Shown in pieces: positions 34,012-42,982 of a stretch of 64,000 nucleotides of DNA (the first letter of the stretch is position 1; every line of letters begins with the position of its first letter). This DNA is from Paraburkholderia solisilvae. Its GTDB lineage: Bacteria > Pseudomonadota > Gammaproteobacteria > Burkholderiales > Burkholderiaceae. A program made the translations under genes and the position numbers. Location: contig NZ_CADIKF010000001.1 in the NCBI RefSeq assembly GCF_902859875.1, positions 186,001 to 250,000 of the forward strand. Direction: 5' to 3'. The notes below the pieces were generated by a model. It was not told where the DNA came from and did not search any database. It saw only the letters and a program-made list of their open reading frames with translations.

Positions 34012-35007
34012 TCAGCTTTCGCGATGAAATTCAGGCAACACGGTTTCAGCCAGTTCTTCGATGACTTCGAGCGGCGCGCGCGGCGAGGCAGGCAGATTGA
34101 GCGACACGTGATGCGTGCCCTGTTCGCGCATCGCGCGTAGCAGCGCGGCGAGCGCACGCCGGCCGGTGCGGTAACCGAGCGCGACTGGCGTCGCGGGTTC
34201 ATCCGGATCGCTGCTCAGTTCGAGTCGCAACGCGGCGCCGAATGCGCGGAACGCGCCCGGCGCGCTGCGTGCGACGGCCGCGCGCCACATGCTGCGCCGC
34301 GCCTGCTGCGCGTCGGGTTCGCGATGGTAGGTCATCCAGCCGATCGCATGACGCGCGATCCAGTCGACGCTCTGACCGCCCGAGCCGACCGCGAGCAACG
34401 GCACCGCGCGCGGCGGTTGCGGCAACAGAAAGAACGCCGGCGCGTCTTGCGGCGCTTCGTCTGGAATCACGCGCGAAGTCGGCGCCAGTGCGGCTGCGAG
34501 CGTCTCCCAATGACGGCGGTACAGTTCGCGGCGTGCGTCGCCGTCCGCGCCGAAGGCCGCATATTCGGGCGGCCGGTCGCCGGAGCCGAGGCCGAGAATG
34601 AAACGGCCGCGCGACAAGGTCTGTACCGAGATCGCGGCCTTCGCGATATGCAGCGGATGACGCAGCGTCAGTACGATCGCGCCGCTCATCAGCGCGATAC
34701 GCGTGGTGTTCGATGCGAGTGCGCCGAGCAGTACCCATGGGTCCAGATGACCGACCGGGTCCGGATAGTCGGCGCTGTTCAGCGGCACGTCGCGAATCCA
34801 CAGCGCGCGAAAGCCGAGGGCATCGGCGCGTCGCGCGAGCGCGATCTGCTCGTTGAAGTCGGCGACGATCTGCCCGGCCGGCAGCAGCGGCAATGTCAGG
34901 CCGATCGAAAGATGGCCCGCGCGGAACACGCGCTGCTCGATCGGCTCGCCGGAGCCGCTGGATGGTGATTCGTGGGTGCGGTCGTCTTCGTCTGCTTGGG
35001 CGGGCAT
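34012..35007 (-). CDS. LLM-class flavin-dependent oxidoreductase
   Basis: About 331 residues of the luciferase-like TIM-barrel family (SIGLTLPLLPAGQ, ALGFRALWIRDVPL, HLDPWVLLGALASNTTRIALMSGAIVLTLRHPLHIAKAA, GRFILGLGSGDRPPEYAAFG, ARHAIGWMTYHREP). Such enzymes use FMN or F420 to oxidise small substrates. The start is unclear: ATG 35007 is used, but no ribosome site is seen and the fold begins about 35 residues later. The frame is open further upstream. No redox partner is adjacent. Confidence 0.82.
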   Translation of the reverse strand: MPAQADEDDRTHESPSSGSGEPIEQRVFRAGHLSIGLTLPLLPAGQIVADFNEQIALARRADALGFRALWIRDVPLNSADYPDPVGHLDPWVLLGALASNTTRIALMSGAIVLTLRHPLHIAKAAISVQTLSRGRFILGLGSGDRPPEYAAFGADGDARRELYRRHWETLAAALAPTSRVIPDEAPQDAPAFFLLPQPPRAVPLLAVGSGGQSVDWIARHAIGWMTYHREPDAQQARRSMWRAAVARSAPGAFRAFGAALRLELSSDPDEPATPVALGYRTGRRALAALLRAMREQGTHHVSLNLPASPRAPLEVIEELAETVLPEFHRES

Positions 35008-35447
35008 CGGCGTGTTGATTCGGGGCGGAGCGGTTGGGGGAGCGTCGAACCCGAGGCTTGGGATGCGGGCGGATGTCGCGACGTCGCGCGGAGCATTGCG
35101 GCGTACGGCGAAACCGTGTGCACGTGGCGACGTTCGCGGCATCGATGCGCGGTGCTCGACGTGCATCGATGTTATCACCGCGTTTTATTGCGTGACGGCG
35201 CGTGCTTGCGGCGACGTGATGCTTATCGATGCGCGGCAGGCGTCAAGCGGTGCCGGCTTGCTCCGCTTGCCGGATTATGTGGCCGCTATCGCGTGTCTTG
35301 AACATCACATGTCGCGCACCGTTGCCAGGCAAGTCGTCAGCGAGCCGCTGCCCCGCTGCGCTTGCCGCATCACATGGCCGCTATCGTGCGTCCTGAACAC
35401 CACGTGCCACACACCATCGCCCGACAACGATCGTCAGGCAGCAATCG
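35008..35447. other. intergenic region with an imperfect tandem repeat
   Basis: 440 bp between two minus-strand genes. The first part may include a longer N-terminus of the LLM gene. The second part is made of a degenerate duplication of about 85 bp described separately. Confidence 0.4.
35258..35437. repeat. imperfect tandem duplication, two units of 83 and 90 bp
   Basis: Unit 1 (35258-35340) and unit 2 (35348-35437) share, in order, CGCTTGCCG, TGGCCGCTATCG, TCnTGAACAnCAC, and end with CGTCAG. They differ by many substitutions and a few small insertions. No gene-like frame uses it. It could be a remnant of a duplicated promoter or transcript end. Confidence 0.6.
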
Positions 35448-36137
35448 TCAGGCAACCGCGGGTTGTGCAGCATGCCGGCTCAGCGCGCGAATATCGCGTG
35501 TCTCGAGCACCGCATGCGGTGCGCCTTCACGCGCGAGCGTGAGCATCGCCAGCCCGATGTCCTGCGTCGACAGCACGTAATTCGGCAGCAGCATGCGTAG
35601 CGGCGTCAGCAAGGGCGTGAGCAGCGCATAGGCCGCGCGATAAATCCATGTTTTCGAGCGGATGCCGTGCAAAGGCTGAATCACACCCGGACGCATCAGG
35701 TAGACGGCCTTGAACGGCAGGCGCTGCAACGCATTTTCCGCGCGGCCTTTGACGCGCGCCCACATCGTGCGGCCCAGCTCGGTGCTGTCGGTGCTTGCGC
35801 CTGACACGAACACGAATGTCATGCGCGGATTCAGGCGCGCGAGCGTCTGCGCGGCGGCCATCGTGTAGTCGTAAGTGATGCGCGTATAGTCCGCTTCGCT
35901 CATGCCCACCGACGATATGCCCAGACAGAAGAAGCATGCGTCGAAGCCGCGCAGCGACCCTTCGATCGACCGGTAATCGGTGAAGTCGCGGTGCACGAGT
36001 TCGTACAGGCGCGGATCGAGCTGGCCGGTCGGCGTGCGGCCGACCGTTTGCACATACTGCACGTCCGGCGCGCGCAGACATTCGCGCAGTACGCCGTGGC
36101 CGACCATACCGGTCGCGCCGAAAATCAGGATTCTCAT
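35448..36137 (-). CDS. NAD(P)-binding Rossmann protein, nucleoside-sugar epimerase-like
   Basis: A 229-residue Rossmann protein starting MRILIFGATGMVGHGVLREC, where GATGMVG (7-13) binds NAD(P). A segment DACFFCLGISSVGMSEADY follows, then FVFVSGASTDS and YLMRPGVIQPLHGI. It matches short NAD(P)H-binding or epimerase-like proteins common near TetR genes in Burkholderia. GGAGG lies six bases before ATG 36137, which fixes the start. The TetR gene lies 157 bp upstream, same strand. The substrate is unknown. Confidence 0.88.
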   Translation of the reverse strand: MRILIFGATGMVGHGVLRECLRAPDVQYVQTVGRTPTGQLDPRLYELVHRDFTDYRSIEGSLRGFDACFFCLGISSVGMSEADYTRITYDYTMAAAQTLARLNPRMTFVFVSGASTDSTELGRTMWARVKGRAENALQRLPFKAVYLMRPGVIQPLHGIRSKTWIYRAAYALLTPLLTPLRMLLPNYVLSTQDIGLAMLTLAREGAPHAVLETRDIRALSRHAAQPAVA

Positions 36138-36263
36138 AACAGGCCTCCAGGCCTTGTGACACGGTTCATTGGAACGCGTTGCGCGTGCGCCGGCAATGCG
36201 GCTTCGGAGCCGTCCGCGGCGCATTCGGTCGACGCATCAGGTGTGGTTGTCCATCCATATGAA

Positions 36264-36280
36264 TGTGTACTCACTCAATT
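36264..36280. promoter_or_regulatory. candidate TetR half-site cluster upstream of the epimerase-like gene
   Basis: On the minus strand this reads TTGAGTGAGTACACATT. It shares TGAGTGA with the dyad upstream of the TetR gene and lies just after the TetR stop, about 130 bp before the epimerase-like start. It may be the TetR binding site that controls the epimerase-like gene. Confidence 0.4.
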
Positions 36281-36294
36281 AAAACCGCAAAAAA

Positions 36295-36864
36295 TCACTT
36301 CGAAATCGCATTCCAGAACGCCTCGAAGCCGGCATTGCGATAGCGGTCCGCATGATCCGGGTCGCGTGTCATGAAGTCCATGGTGGTTTCGGCGAGCGCG
36401 CTCATGATGGCCGAGATGAAGGCGGGCGGATGGTCGCGCAGCACGCCTTTCGCGATGCTTTCCTGCACGAGCAGATTGACGTCCGCGAACGCCTGCATGC
36501 CGGTTGCCTTTGCCTGGGCGGAGACGCGCTCCGACACCGACAGTTGCGCAAGCGCGCGCCGCTTCGCGGGATGCGCGACGCCCCATTCGACAAACCGCTG
36601 CCACACATGGCGCGCGCGCGTTTGCAGCGTGCCTGCCTTCGGATACTGCGCCATCATCACCTCGCGCATTTCAGCCTTGAGTTCAAGGTAGATCTGGTTG
36701 AGCAGGTCGTCCTTCGTGTCGAAGTAGGTGAATAGCGTGCCTTCCGCGACGCCGGCCAGCTTCGCGATGCGCGAGGTCGGCGCGCCCAGCCCCTGCCCGG
36801 CGATCACGTCGATCGCGGCGGCAAGAATGGCGTTGCGTTTGTCTTCGCTTCTCGGACGGGCCAT
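36295..36864 (-). CDS. TetR-family transcriptional regulator
   Basis: A 189-residue TetR protein with an N-terminal helix-turn-helix (RNAILAAAIDVIAGQGLGAPT, IAKLAGVAEGTLFTYFDTKDDLL, about 10-55) and a helical ligand domain. It should repress its own gene and the adjacent epimerase-like gene. A TGAGT-N4-ACTCA dyad lies 24 bp upstream of its start codon. The ligand is unknown. Confidence 0.92.
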   Translation of the reverse strand: MARPRSEDKRNAILAAAIDVIAGQGLGAPTSRIAKLAGVAEGTLFTYFDTKDDLLNQIYLELKAEMREVMMAQYPKAGTLQTRARHVWQRFVEWGVAHPAKRRALAQLSVSERVSAQAKATGMQAFADVNLLVQESIAKGVLRDHPPAFISAIMSALAETTMDFMTRDPDHADRYRNAGFEAFWNAISK

Positions 36865-36887
36865 GCTGACCGGTAGTGAAAAATGAA

Positions 36888-36901
36888 TGAGTGAAGACTC
36901 A
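36888..36901. promoter_or_regulatory. TetR-type dyad operator (TGAGTGAAGACTCA)
   Basis: Five-base arms TGAGT and ACTCA around four bases, placed 24 bp upstream of the TetR start codon. The TGAGTGA half recurs between the TetR and epimerase-like genes. The placement fits autorepression. Confidence 0.6.
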
Positions 36902-36944
36902 ATAATAACGTGAGTGGTGCGCGGCCCGCAAGTGCAGCCGGCGT

Positions 36945-37835
36945 TTACCGGCGGTTGGCCTCGATCACGAAATCGACGAAGCGCCGCACCCGCGACGGCA
37001 TCTGCGTGCGCTGCGGGTAGTACATGAACACCGAGAGCCGCGCGCTCGACAGTTGCGGCAACAGGGGCACCAGCGTGCCGTCGTCGAGATCCTGCTGGAC
37101 CATGTAGGTGGCCAGCTGGCCGATGCCGATGCCGCTGCGCACCGCCTCGACTTCAGTTGCGACGTCGTTGAAAGTCGCGACCGCGGGCACGGCCTGGTAG
37201 ACAATCTCGCCGCCTTTCTGCAGTTCCCACGGCAAGGTCTTGCCGGTGTTCGGATGACGGAAGCCCGTGCAGCGGTGCTTGAGCAATTGCGCGAGCGATG
37301 CGGGCTTGCCGTTCTCGCCGATATACGCGGGCGATGCGCAGATCACGAGCCGCACGTCGCGCAGCTTGCGCGCGACCACGTTGCGTTCCGCCGATACGCC
37401 GACCCGGAAGCCGACGTCGACCCGCGCTTCGACGAGATCGGTAAAGTGGTCGTCGAGCAGGACGTCGAAACGTACGGACGGATGCCGTTGCTGATAGTCG
37501 CGAATCAACGGCACCAGCAGCTTGCCGCCGAGTGACGCAGCGGCGGCGACGCGCACGACGCCGCCCGCCGCTTCGCGGCTCGCATGCACCTGGTCGATCG
37601 CCTCATCGAGCATGCGCATGCCCGGGTCGGCCAGCTCGAAGAGGCGCGAGCCTTCATCGGTCATGCTGAGCTTGCGTGTGGTTCGATGCAGCAGGCGCAC
37701 ATTCAGATGCTCCTCGAGCTGGCGCACCGCCTTGCTCATCGCTTGCGGCGTGAGGCCGGCTTCGATTGCCGCGCGGCTGAAGCTGCCTGCGCGCGCGACC
37801 GCGAGAAAGAGCGTCAAGGCACGGGTTCGGTCCAC
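36945..37835 (-). CDS. LysR-family transcriptional regulator
   Basis: A 296-residue LysR protein. The N-terminal winged helix (MDRTRALTLFLAVARAGSFSRAAIEAGLTPQAMSKAVRQLEEH) contains the usual helix-turn-helix, and the effector domain runs from about 90 to the end, beginning at GGVVRVAAAASLGGKLLVPL. It belongs by eye to the DsdC/CrgA-like subgroup common in Burkholderia. The target is not evident. The divergent neighbour is a small membrane protein gene 300 bp away. Confidence 0.92.
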   Translation of the reverse strand: MDRTRALTLFLAVARAGSFSRAAIEAGLTPQAMSKAVRQLEEHLNVRLLHRTTRKLSMTDEGSRLFELADPGMRMLDEAIDQVHASREAAGGVVRVAAAASLGGKLLVPLIRDYQQRHPSVRFDVLLDDHFTDLVEARVDVGFRVGVSAERNVVARKLRDVRLVICASPAYIGENGKPASLAQLLKHRCTGFRHPNTGKTLPWELQKGGEIVYQAVPAVATFNDVATEVEAVRSGIGIGQLATYMVQQDLDDGTLVPLLPQLSSARLSVFMYYPQRTQMPSRVRRFVDFVIEANRR

Positions 37836-38136
37836 TGCGTATGCGCCGCTGAGTTTGAAATGCCTGCCAGTCTACTCGATCCGCCTGCGCGGCAAGACTC
37901 GTACGCGGCCTTCGCGAGGCTGCTTCGCAAGCGAAGCGATGTCAATCGTTCGGCCACCTGGAAGCCTGTTCGTATGCGTGCGCCGCGACGGCAAGCGGCG
38001 CGCCGATGATGCGCAGAAAACCACAATCAAACGGAGATTGCATGAAACGATCGGCATGTCGAATCAGCCGTTGGCCGAAACAATGCATGTGCGGTACCTG
38101 TCCTGCGTGGATGGGCGTCGTCGTTGGAGCATGCCG
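37836..38136. other. divergent intergenic region with a GC-rich dyad
   Basis: 301 bp between the LysR gene and a membrane-protein gene. GCTTCGC-AA-GCGAAGC (37922-37937) is a perfect seven-base inverted repeat. It could be an operator or just a small hairpin; LysR sites usually have T-N11-A form, which it does not match. Confidence 0.35.
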
Positions 38137-38637
38137 ATGATGACCCATGAAACGCTCGAGTCCGCGATTCGCGCCTATTGCTACGCGCAACGCTGGGCCG
38201 GCGCGATCGGTGCGATTGTCGCAGTCCTGATGTTTATCGCCGCGGCGGCGCTGTTCTGGCGTGGCGACGCATTCGTGCGCGGCCTGTCGGTCGTGCTGAT
38301 GGTCGTCGCGCTGGCCGGTGGCGGTTGTTGCGCGACCCTTGCGATGCGCGGCGCACCGCGTGCCGATGCGATGATGCGCGTGCGCGACGGCTTCTCGATT
38401 GCGCAGGAAGCGGCGCGCATGGAGCGCGTGATCAACCGTTACCGCTACTACCATGTCGCGCTCGCGGGCGTCGCCTGCACGGCGGTGATGCTGCTGCTCC
38501 TGACGTTGGCGCCGACCTGGCAGGGCGTCGCGGTCGGCATGCTGCTGCTTGCGGGGCTCGGCATCACATTCGAGCATTTCGATCGTCAGCAGGCCATCAT
38601 GTACCTCGCCGCATTGAAGCCTTCGCGTTGTGTATAG
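38137..38637 (+). CDS. four-helix membrane protein, unknown function
   Basis: A 166-residue protein with four hydrophobic helices: AIGAIVAVLMFIAAAALFW, GLSVVLMVVALAGGGCCATLAM, ALAGVACTAVMLLLLTLA and GVAVGMLLLAGLGITFE. A charged cytoplasmic loop (RGAPRADAMMRVRDGFSIAQEAARMERVINRYRYY) lies between the two helix pairs. GGAG lies seven bases before ATG 38137, preferred over ATG 38131. It resembles no characterised family I know. Confidence 0.75.
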   Translation: MMTHETLESAIRAYCYAQRWAGAIGAIVAVLMFIAAAALFWRGDAFVRGLSVVLMVVALAGGGCCATLAMRGAPRADAMMRVRDGFSIAQEAARMERVINRYRYYHVALAGVACTAVMLLLLTLAPTWQGVAVGMLLLAGLGITFEHFDRQQAIMYLAALKPSRCV

Positions 38638-38810
38638 CGGCCCATAACGACTCGTCACGCACATCACGGCGGCATATGATCGCGCGGCCGCGCATGTTTG
38701 CGCGGCGTGACAAGAATGCTTGCCGCGCTGCGAATACGATGCGTCTATACCAATGTATAGTTCGCGCGCTCGCGGCGAGGCGGCCGGGCCGCATCGCCGC
38801 ACGCATTGCG

Positions 38811-39206
38811 TCAGTGTCCGCCGCAGGCTTTGCGATTGATCGCGTGGTCGATGCACGCGAGGATGGTTTCGCCGTCGACCGGCTTGGTCAGAAAGCACGT
38901 GGCGCCATTGGCTTCGGCGATACTGCGCAACGCGTGATCGGGAAACGCGGTGATGAACACCATCGGAATCCGCAACTGCCTTTCGCGCAACGCGGTCTGC
39001 AGGTCGATGCCGCTCATGCCCGGCATCTGCATATCGGAGATCACGCAGGCGGTGTGGTCCACGCATTCCGACGCGAGAAACGCTTCCACTGAGATAAACG
39101 TGCGGCTTTGCACGCCGAAGGAACGGAGCAGATTGGCGGTGGCAAGACGGACCGATTCGTCGTCGTCGACAATTGACACCACCTGAGAGGGAAGCAAACT
39201 CGACAT
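38811..39206 (-). CDS. stand-alone receiver-domain response regulator
   Basis: A 131-residue single receiver domain. Acidic pocket Asp14-Asp16 (VDDDES), phosphoacceptor Asp58 (CVISDMQMPGMSG), Thr in VFITAF and Lys in FLTKPVDG are all present. There is no output domain, so it would act through phosphotransfer or protein contact. It lies 131 bp downstream of a FixJ-type regulator and near a PAS kinase, and probably belongs to the same signalling system. Confidence 0.92.
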   Translation of the reverse strand: MSSLLPSQVVSIVDDDESVRLATANLLRSFGVQSRTFISVEAFLASECVDHTACVISDMQMPGMSGIDLQTALRERQLRIPMVFITAFPDHALRSIAEANGATCFLTKPVDGETILACIDHAINRKACGGH

Positions 39207-39337
39207 TGCGAACCTGGATTACAAAATAATACCGTTGCTGCCGCAACGGACCATCACAGGTTACCGGACGCGTTCCGCTTCACAACTATATGTAGGTATA
39301 ACCGCGCGACGATGCATGCTGCGCCGCGCGCCGCGCA

Positions 39338-40024
39338 TCACACGTGTGCTTCGCGAATTTTCAACACGACTGCCTGATGCAGCAAGTCGGCGAGTGTACG
39401 CGCGCCCATTTTTTTCATCGCCTGGCTGCGATGAACTTTGACGGTGATTTCGCTCAAGCCGAGTTCGGCTGCGATCTGTTTGTTGAGGAGACCCTTTGCG
39501 ACCATCGTCATCACCTGCTGTTCGCGCGCCGACAGCGACTGGAAGCGCTCCTTCAGTTGCGCGAGCGACTTCTGCGATTCGCGCCGCGCGCGGTCGTTGC
39601 CGATCGCGCGCGTCACCGCGTCGAGCAGGTCCTGGTCGCGAAAAGGTTTGGTGAGGAAGTCGACCGCGCCGGCTTTCATCGCCTGCACAGTCATCGGGAT
39701 GTCGCCGTAGCCGGTCATGAAGATAATCGGCAACTCGACGCCGGCGCGGGCGAGGTCGTTTTGCACCGTGAGCCCGCTATCCGCTTTGAGCCGCACATCG
39801 AGCACGATGCACGCGGGCGCATCGGGCCAGTTCGCGGTGAGCAGACTGTGCGCGGACGCGAATGCTTCGACATGCATGCCGACTGAGCGCAACAGGTTTG
39901 TTAATGCGCCGCGAAAGGAATCGTCGTCGTCGACGATAAAGACCACGGGGTCGCGCTCGACCGGGTTGCCGTTGCCGTCGCGAGACGCGCCGGGCCTGGC
40001 GGGTGCATGCGGAAGTTGGGCCAT
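39338..40024 (-). CDS. FixJ/TodT-type response regulator
   Basis: A 228-residue two-domain regulator. The receiver (about 27-140) has the acidic residues VDDDDS (31-36), the phosphoacceptor Asp76 (CIVLDVRLKADSGL), and Lys in FLTKPFRDQD. The LuxR-type helix-turn-helix output domain (about 165-225) has LSAREQQVMTMVAKGLLNKQIAAELGLSEITVKVHR. It is divergent from the PAS histidine kinase with a 220-bp spacer, so kinase and regulator form a two-component pair. The N-terminal 25 residues are extra to the domain. Confidence 0.93.
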   Translation of the reverse strand: MAQLPHAPARPGASRDGNGNPVERDPVVFIVDDDDSFRGALTNLLRSVGMHVEAFASAHSLLTANWPDAPACIVLDVRLKADSGLTVQNDLARAGVELPIIFMTGYGDIPMTVQAMKAGAVDFLTKPFRDQDLLDAVTRAIGNDRARRESQKSLAQLKERFQSLSAREQQVMTMVAKGLLNKQIAAELGLSEITVKVHRSQAMKKMGARTLADLLHQAVVLKIREAHV

Positions 40025-40244
40025 AATGAGTTTCGCGAGTCGCGGCCGCCGCCGGGGCGCCCCGGTGCCGCGATGCGGTGGGAAGCCCGGCTGCGGCTGG
40101 CCGCACGTTGCCGGAAAGAAGTTGCCGGAAAGAACATGGCGAAATCAGCCTGCCGCACTATCTTCGCATGTCTGACCGTTGCGCGCATCCAGACTGTAAG
40201 CATTGCGCGTTCGATGCGGCCGACCATTCTGGAGACGCCGAAAT

Positions 40245-42731
40245 ATGTCTGATCTAAACGGCCGCCCCGCGAATGCGCACCCGAATGCGCACCCTATGCG
40301 CGCCGCGTCGTCATCGCCGTCACCATCGCCATCGGCGGCGGATCCGGCGCCTGCTTCGATTACCGCGACGGCCGCGCGGGCGAACCGCGCCAGCGGCGGC
40401 GCTTCGATGACGCAGGCGCATCAGGCGCCGCATCATGCGCCGCGTCAGACATCTACGCCGCGCCTCGCGTCGGTTGGCGCGCACCTGCGCCGTCCACGTT
40501 GTGCGCCCCCGGGTTCAACCCCTGATTCACCACGCAAGTCAGTGTCGCGCATTGCAACCGCGGCGGCGATCGCTGTCGCGATCTTCGTGCTCGATGCCAT
40601 GACGCCGCTCGATATCGCGGTCGCGGTGTTGTATGTGGTCGTGGTACTGATCGTCGCGCCGGTCTGTTCGCGGCGCACGATGCTCGCCGTCTGCTGCGCG
40701 CTGATGTCGATGACGGTGGTCGCGTTCGTGATGTCGCACGGCAGTGCATATCTTGCGGCGCCGGTCGGGCGCTGCGTCGTGAGTCTCGCGGCGATCGCGA
40801 TCACGGGCTTCATCACGCTGAAGAACATCGCCGCGACCGACGTGCTGCGCGAGCAGGTGACGCTGCTCGATCTGACGAGCGATGCGCTGGTCGTGTACGA
40901 CATGAAGCGCCGCATCCGCTTCTGGAATCGCGGTGCGCACGCGCTGTACGGCGTGCCGGCCGAAGCGGCGCTCGGCCGCGCGCCGCATGAAGTCGTGCGG
41001 ACGGCGTTTGCGCGTCCGCTCGCGGACATGCTCGCGGAACTGCTGCGCACCGGCCGCTGGGAGGGCGAACTCACGCAGACCTGCCACGACGGCCGCGAAC
41101 TGATCGTCGCGAGCCGCTGGACGCTGCAGCGCGACGCGCACGGCCGGCCGCTCGCGGTGCTCGTCACGAACAACGACATCACGCAGCGCAAGCGGATGGA
41201 GATCGAGATCCAGCAGCAACAGCAGGAGATTCGCGCGGCGATCGATGCGATTCCGGCGATGGTGTGGGTGTCGGCGCCTGACGGGCGGCCGGTCTTCGTC
41301 AATGAGCGCTGGTCGGAACTCGGTCTGCCGCTCGAGCGGATCGGCGACAACTGGCACACGCTCGTGCACCCCGACGATCTGCCGCAGATGCAGCGTGCCT
41401 GGCGTCACGCGCTCGCGACCGGCACGTCGTTCGAAAACGAGTCGCGCGTGCGGCGCGGCGACGGCACATACCGCTGGTTGCTGTTGCGCGCGACGCCGCT
41501 TGTCGGCGACGACGGCCGCATCGTGCGCTGGTATGGCGTGAACGCGGATATGGAGGAGCACAAGCGCGCGGCTGAGGCGCTTGCGCGCAGCGAATCGTTT
41601 CTTGCCGAAGCGGAGACGCTGAGCCAGACCGGCAGTATCGGCTTCTCGGTGCCGCACTTCGAGATGTTCTGGTCGAAGCAGGCGTACCGTATCTTCGACT
41701 TTCCCGATACGGCCGAGCCGTCCGTTGCCGGGATGCTCGCGCGCGTGCATCCCGACGATCTTGCGCGGGTGTCGGCGCTGCTTGCGGCGGCGGCCGCGGA
41801 CAGGCGCGAGATCGACGCCGAATTCCGTTTGCTGATGCAGGATGGCGCAGTCAAACGGGTGCATCTTGTTGCGCATGCAATCCACGCTGGCCGTGACGCG
41901 AGCGAATATCGCGGCGCGTTGATGGACGTGACCGAAGCACGCAATGTGCAGGACGCATTGCATCGCTCGCTGGCGGAACTCGCGCATGTGACGCGCATTA
42001 CCACGCTCGGCGAACTGAGCGCGTCGATCGCGCACGAAGTGAGTCAGCCGATCGCCGCGATCATGACCAACGGCGATGCGGGCATGCGTTGGCTCGAACG
42101 CGACGAGCCGCAATTGCATGAAGTGCGCGAGGCGCTCGGCAATATGCTGCGCGATGCGCGGCGCGCGGGCGGCATCGTGCAGCGCATCCGCACGCTCGCC
42201 AGGAAGAGCGCGCCGAATCGCGCGCCGTTCGAACTCAATGCGTTGATCGAAGAATCGGTCATGCTGATCCAGCGCGAAATCGGCGTCCACGCGGTCGAGC
42301 TCGACCTGCAACTCGCGCAAGGTGAACTGATGATCGTCGGCGACCGTGTGCAATTGCAGCAGGTCCTGATCAATCTGATGATGAACGCGATCCAGGCGAT
42401 GGCGTCGATGGTGGCGGTAGCCGGCCGGCCGCGCCGGCTTGCGCTGCGTTCGTCGCGCACGGCGGACCACGAGGTGCGGGTCGACGTCGAAGACAGCGGG
42501 CCCGGCATTGCCGAGGCCGACCTGCAGCAGCTCTTTCAGCCGTTCTTTACGACGCGCGCCGAAGGCATGGGCATGGGGCTGTCGATCTGCCGCTCGATCG
42601 TCGAGTCGCATCGCGGCAGGATACGCGCTGCGGCGCAGCCGGGCTGCGGTGCGACGATGAGTTTCGTGCTGCCAATTTCCGCTCAGGAAGAAACGGCGGC
42701 CGCGGTGATGACGGAGCGCGCGCGGGGGTGA
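40245..42731 (+). CDS. membrane-bound PAS sensor histidine kinase
   Basis: An 828-residue kinase. Residues 1-100 are disordered (Ala, Pro, Ser, His-rich). About four hydrophobic helices span 102-195. PAS-like domains follow at roughly 205-315, 325-440 and 455-565 (each ends in a typical VNADMEE or DVTEARN-like motif). The kinase core has the phosphorylated His597 (ELSASIAHEVSQPIAAI), the N-box (LINLMMNAIQAM), G1 (VEDSGPGI) and G2 (GMGMGLSICRSIVESHRGRI). The kinase resembles FixL/TodS-type enzymes. GGAGA lies ten bases before ATG 40245. It pairs with the divergent FixJ-like regulator. The signal is unknown. Confidence 0.92.
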   Translation: MSDLNGRPANAHPNAHPMRAASSSPSPSPSAADPAPASITATAARANRASGGASMTQAHQAPHHAPRQTSTPRLASVGAHLRRPRCAPPGSTPDSPRKSVSRIATAAAIAVAIFVLDAMTPLDIAVAVLYVVVVLIVAPVCSRRTMLAVCCALMSMTVVAFVMSHGSAYLAAPVGRCVVSLAAIAITGFITLKNIAATDVLREQVTLLDLTSDALVVYDMKRRIRFWNRGAHALYGVPAEAALGRAPHEVVRTAFARPLADMLAELLRTGRWEGELTQTCHDGRELIVASRWTLQRDAHGRPLAVLVTNNDITQRKRMEIEIQQQQQEIRAAIDAIPAMVWVSAPDGRPVFVNERWSELGLPLERIGDNWHTLVHPDDLPQMQRAWRHALATGTSFENESRVRRGDGTYRWLLLRATPLVGDDGRIVRWYGVNADMEEHKRAAEALARSESFLAEAETLSQTGSIGFSVPHFEMFWSKQAYRIFDFPDTAEPSVAGMLARVHPDDLARVSALLAAAAADRREIDAEFRLLMQDGAVKRVHLVAHAIHAGRDASEYRGALMDVTEARNVQDALHRSLAELAHVTRITTLGELSASIAHEVSQPIAAIMTNGDAGMRWLERDEPQLHEVREALGNMLRDARRAGGIVQRIRTLARKSAPNRAPFELNALIEESVMLIQREIGVHAVELDLQLAQGELMIVGDRVQLQQVLINLMMNAIQAMASMVAVAGRPRRLALRSSRTADHEVRVDVEDSGPGIAEADLQQLFQPFFTTRAEGMGMGLSICRSIVESHRGRIRAAAQPGCGATMSFVLPISAQEETAAAVMTERARG

Positions 42732-42982
42732 GCGCGTCTTGCCGGAGGTCATCCGCACGTACAGGTTCAACGCGAACGACCGGTCGCCTCAGTGCGACCC
42801 CTGACTGCCCTGCGCCTTTCAGTTGCGATGGATGGCACCAAAGTATAGGTCGATGACACGTATACACCGATGCAGGGAACCTTTGTACGATAGAGCGCCA
42901 CGCTTTTCTCCACTACCTTTGAATCCATACGGCGGCGCGTGCGCCTCGGCATTCGATCGTGGAGATTCAAGGAGCGTGGAGC

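Noticed and set aside
37922..37937. GCTTCGC-AA-GCGAAGC as a LysR operator
   Set aside because: It lacks the T-N11-A form and could be a chance dyad in GC-rich DNA.
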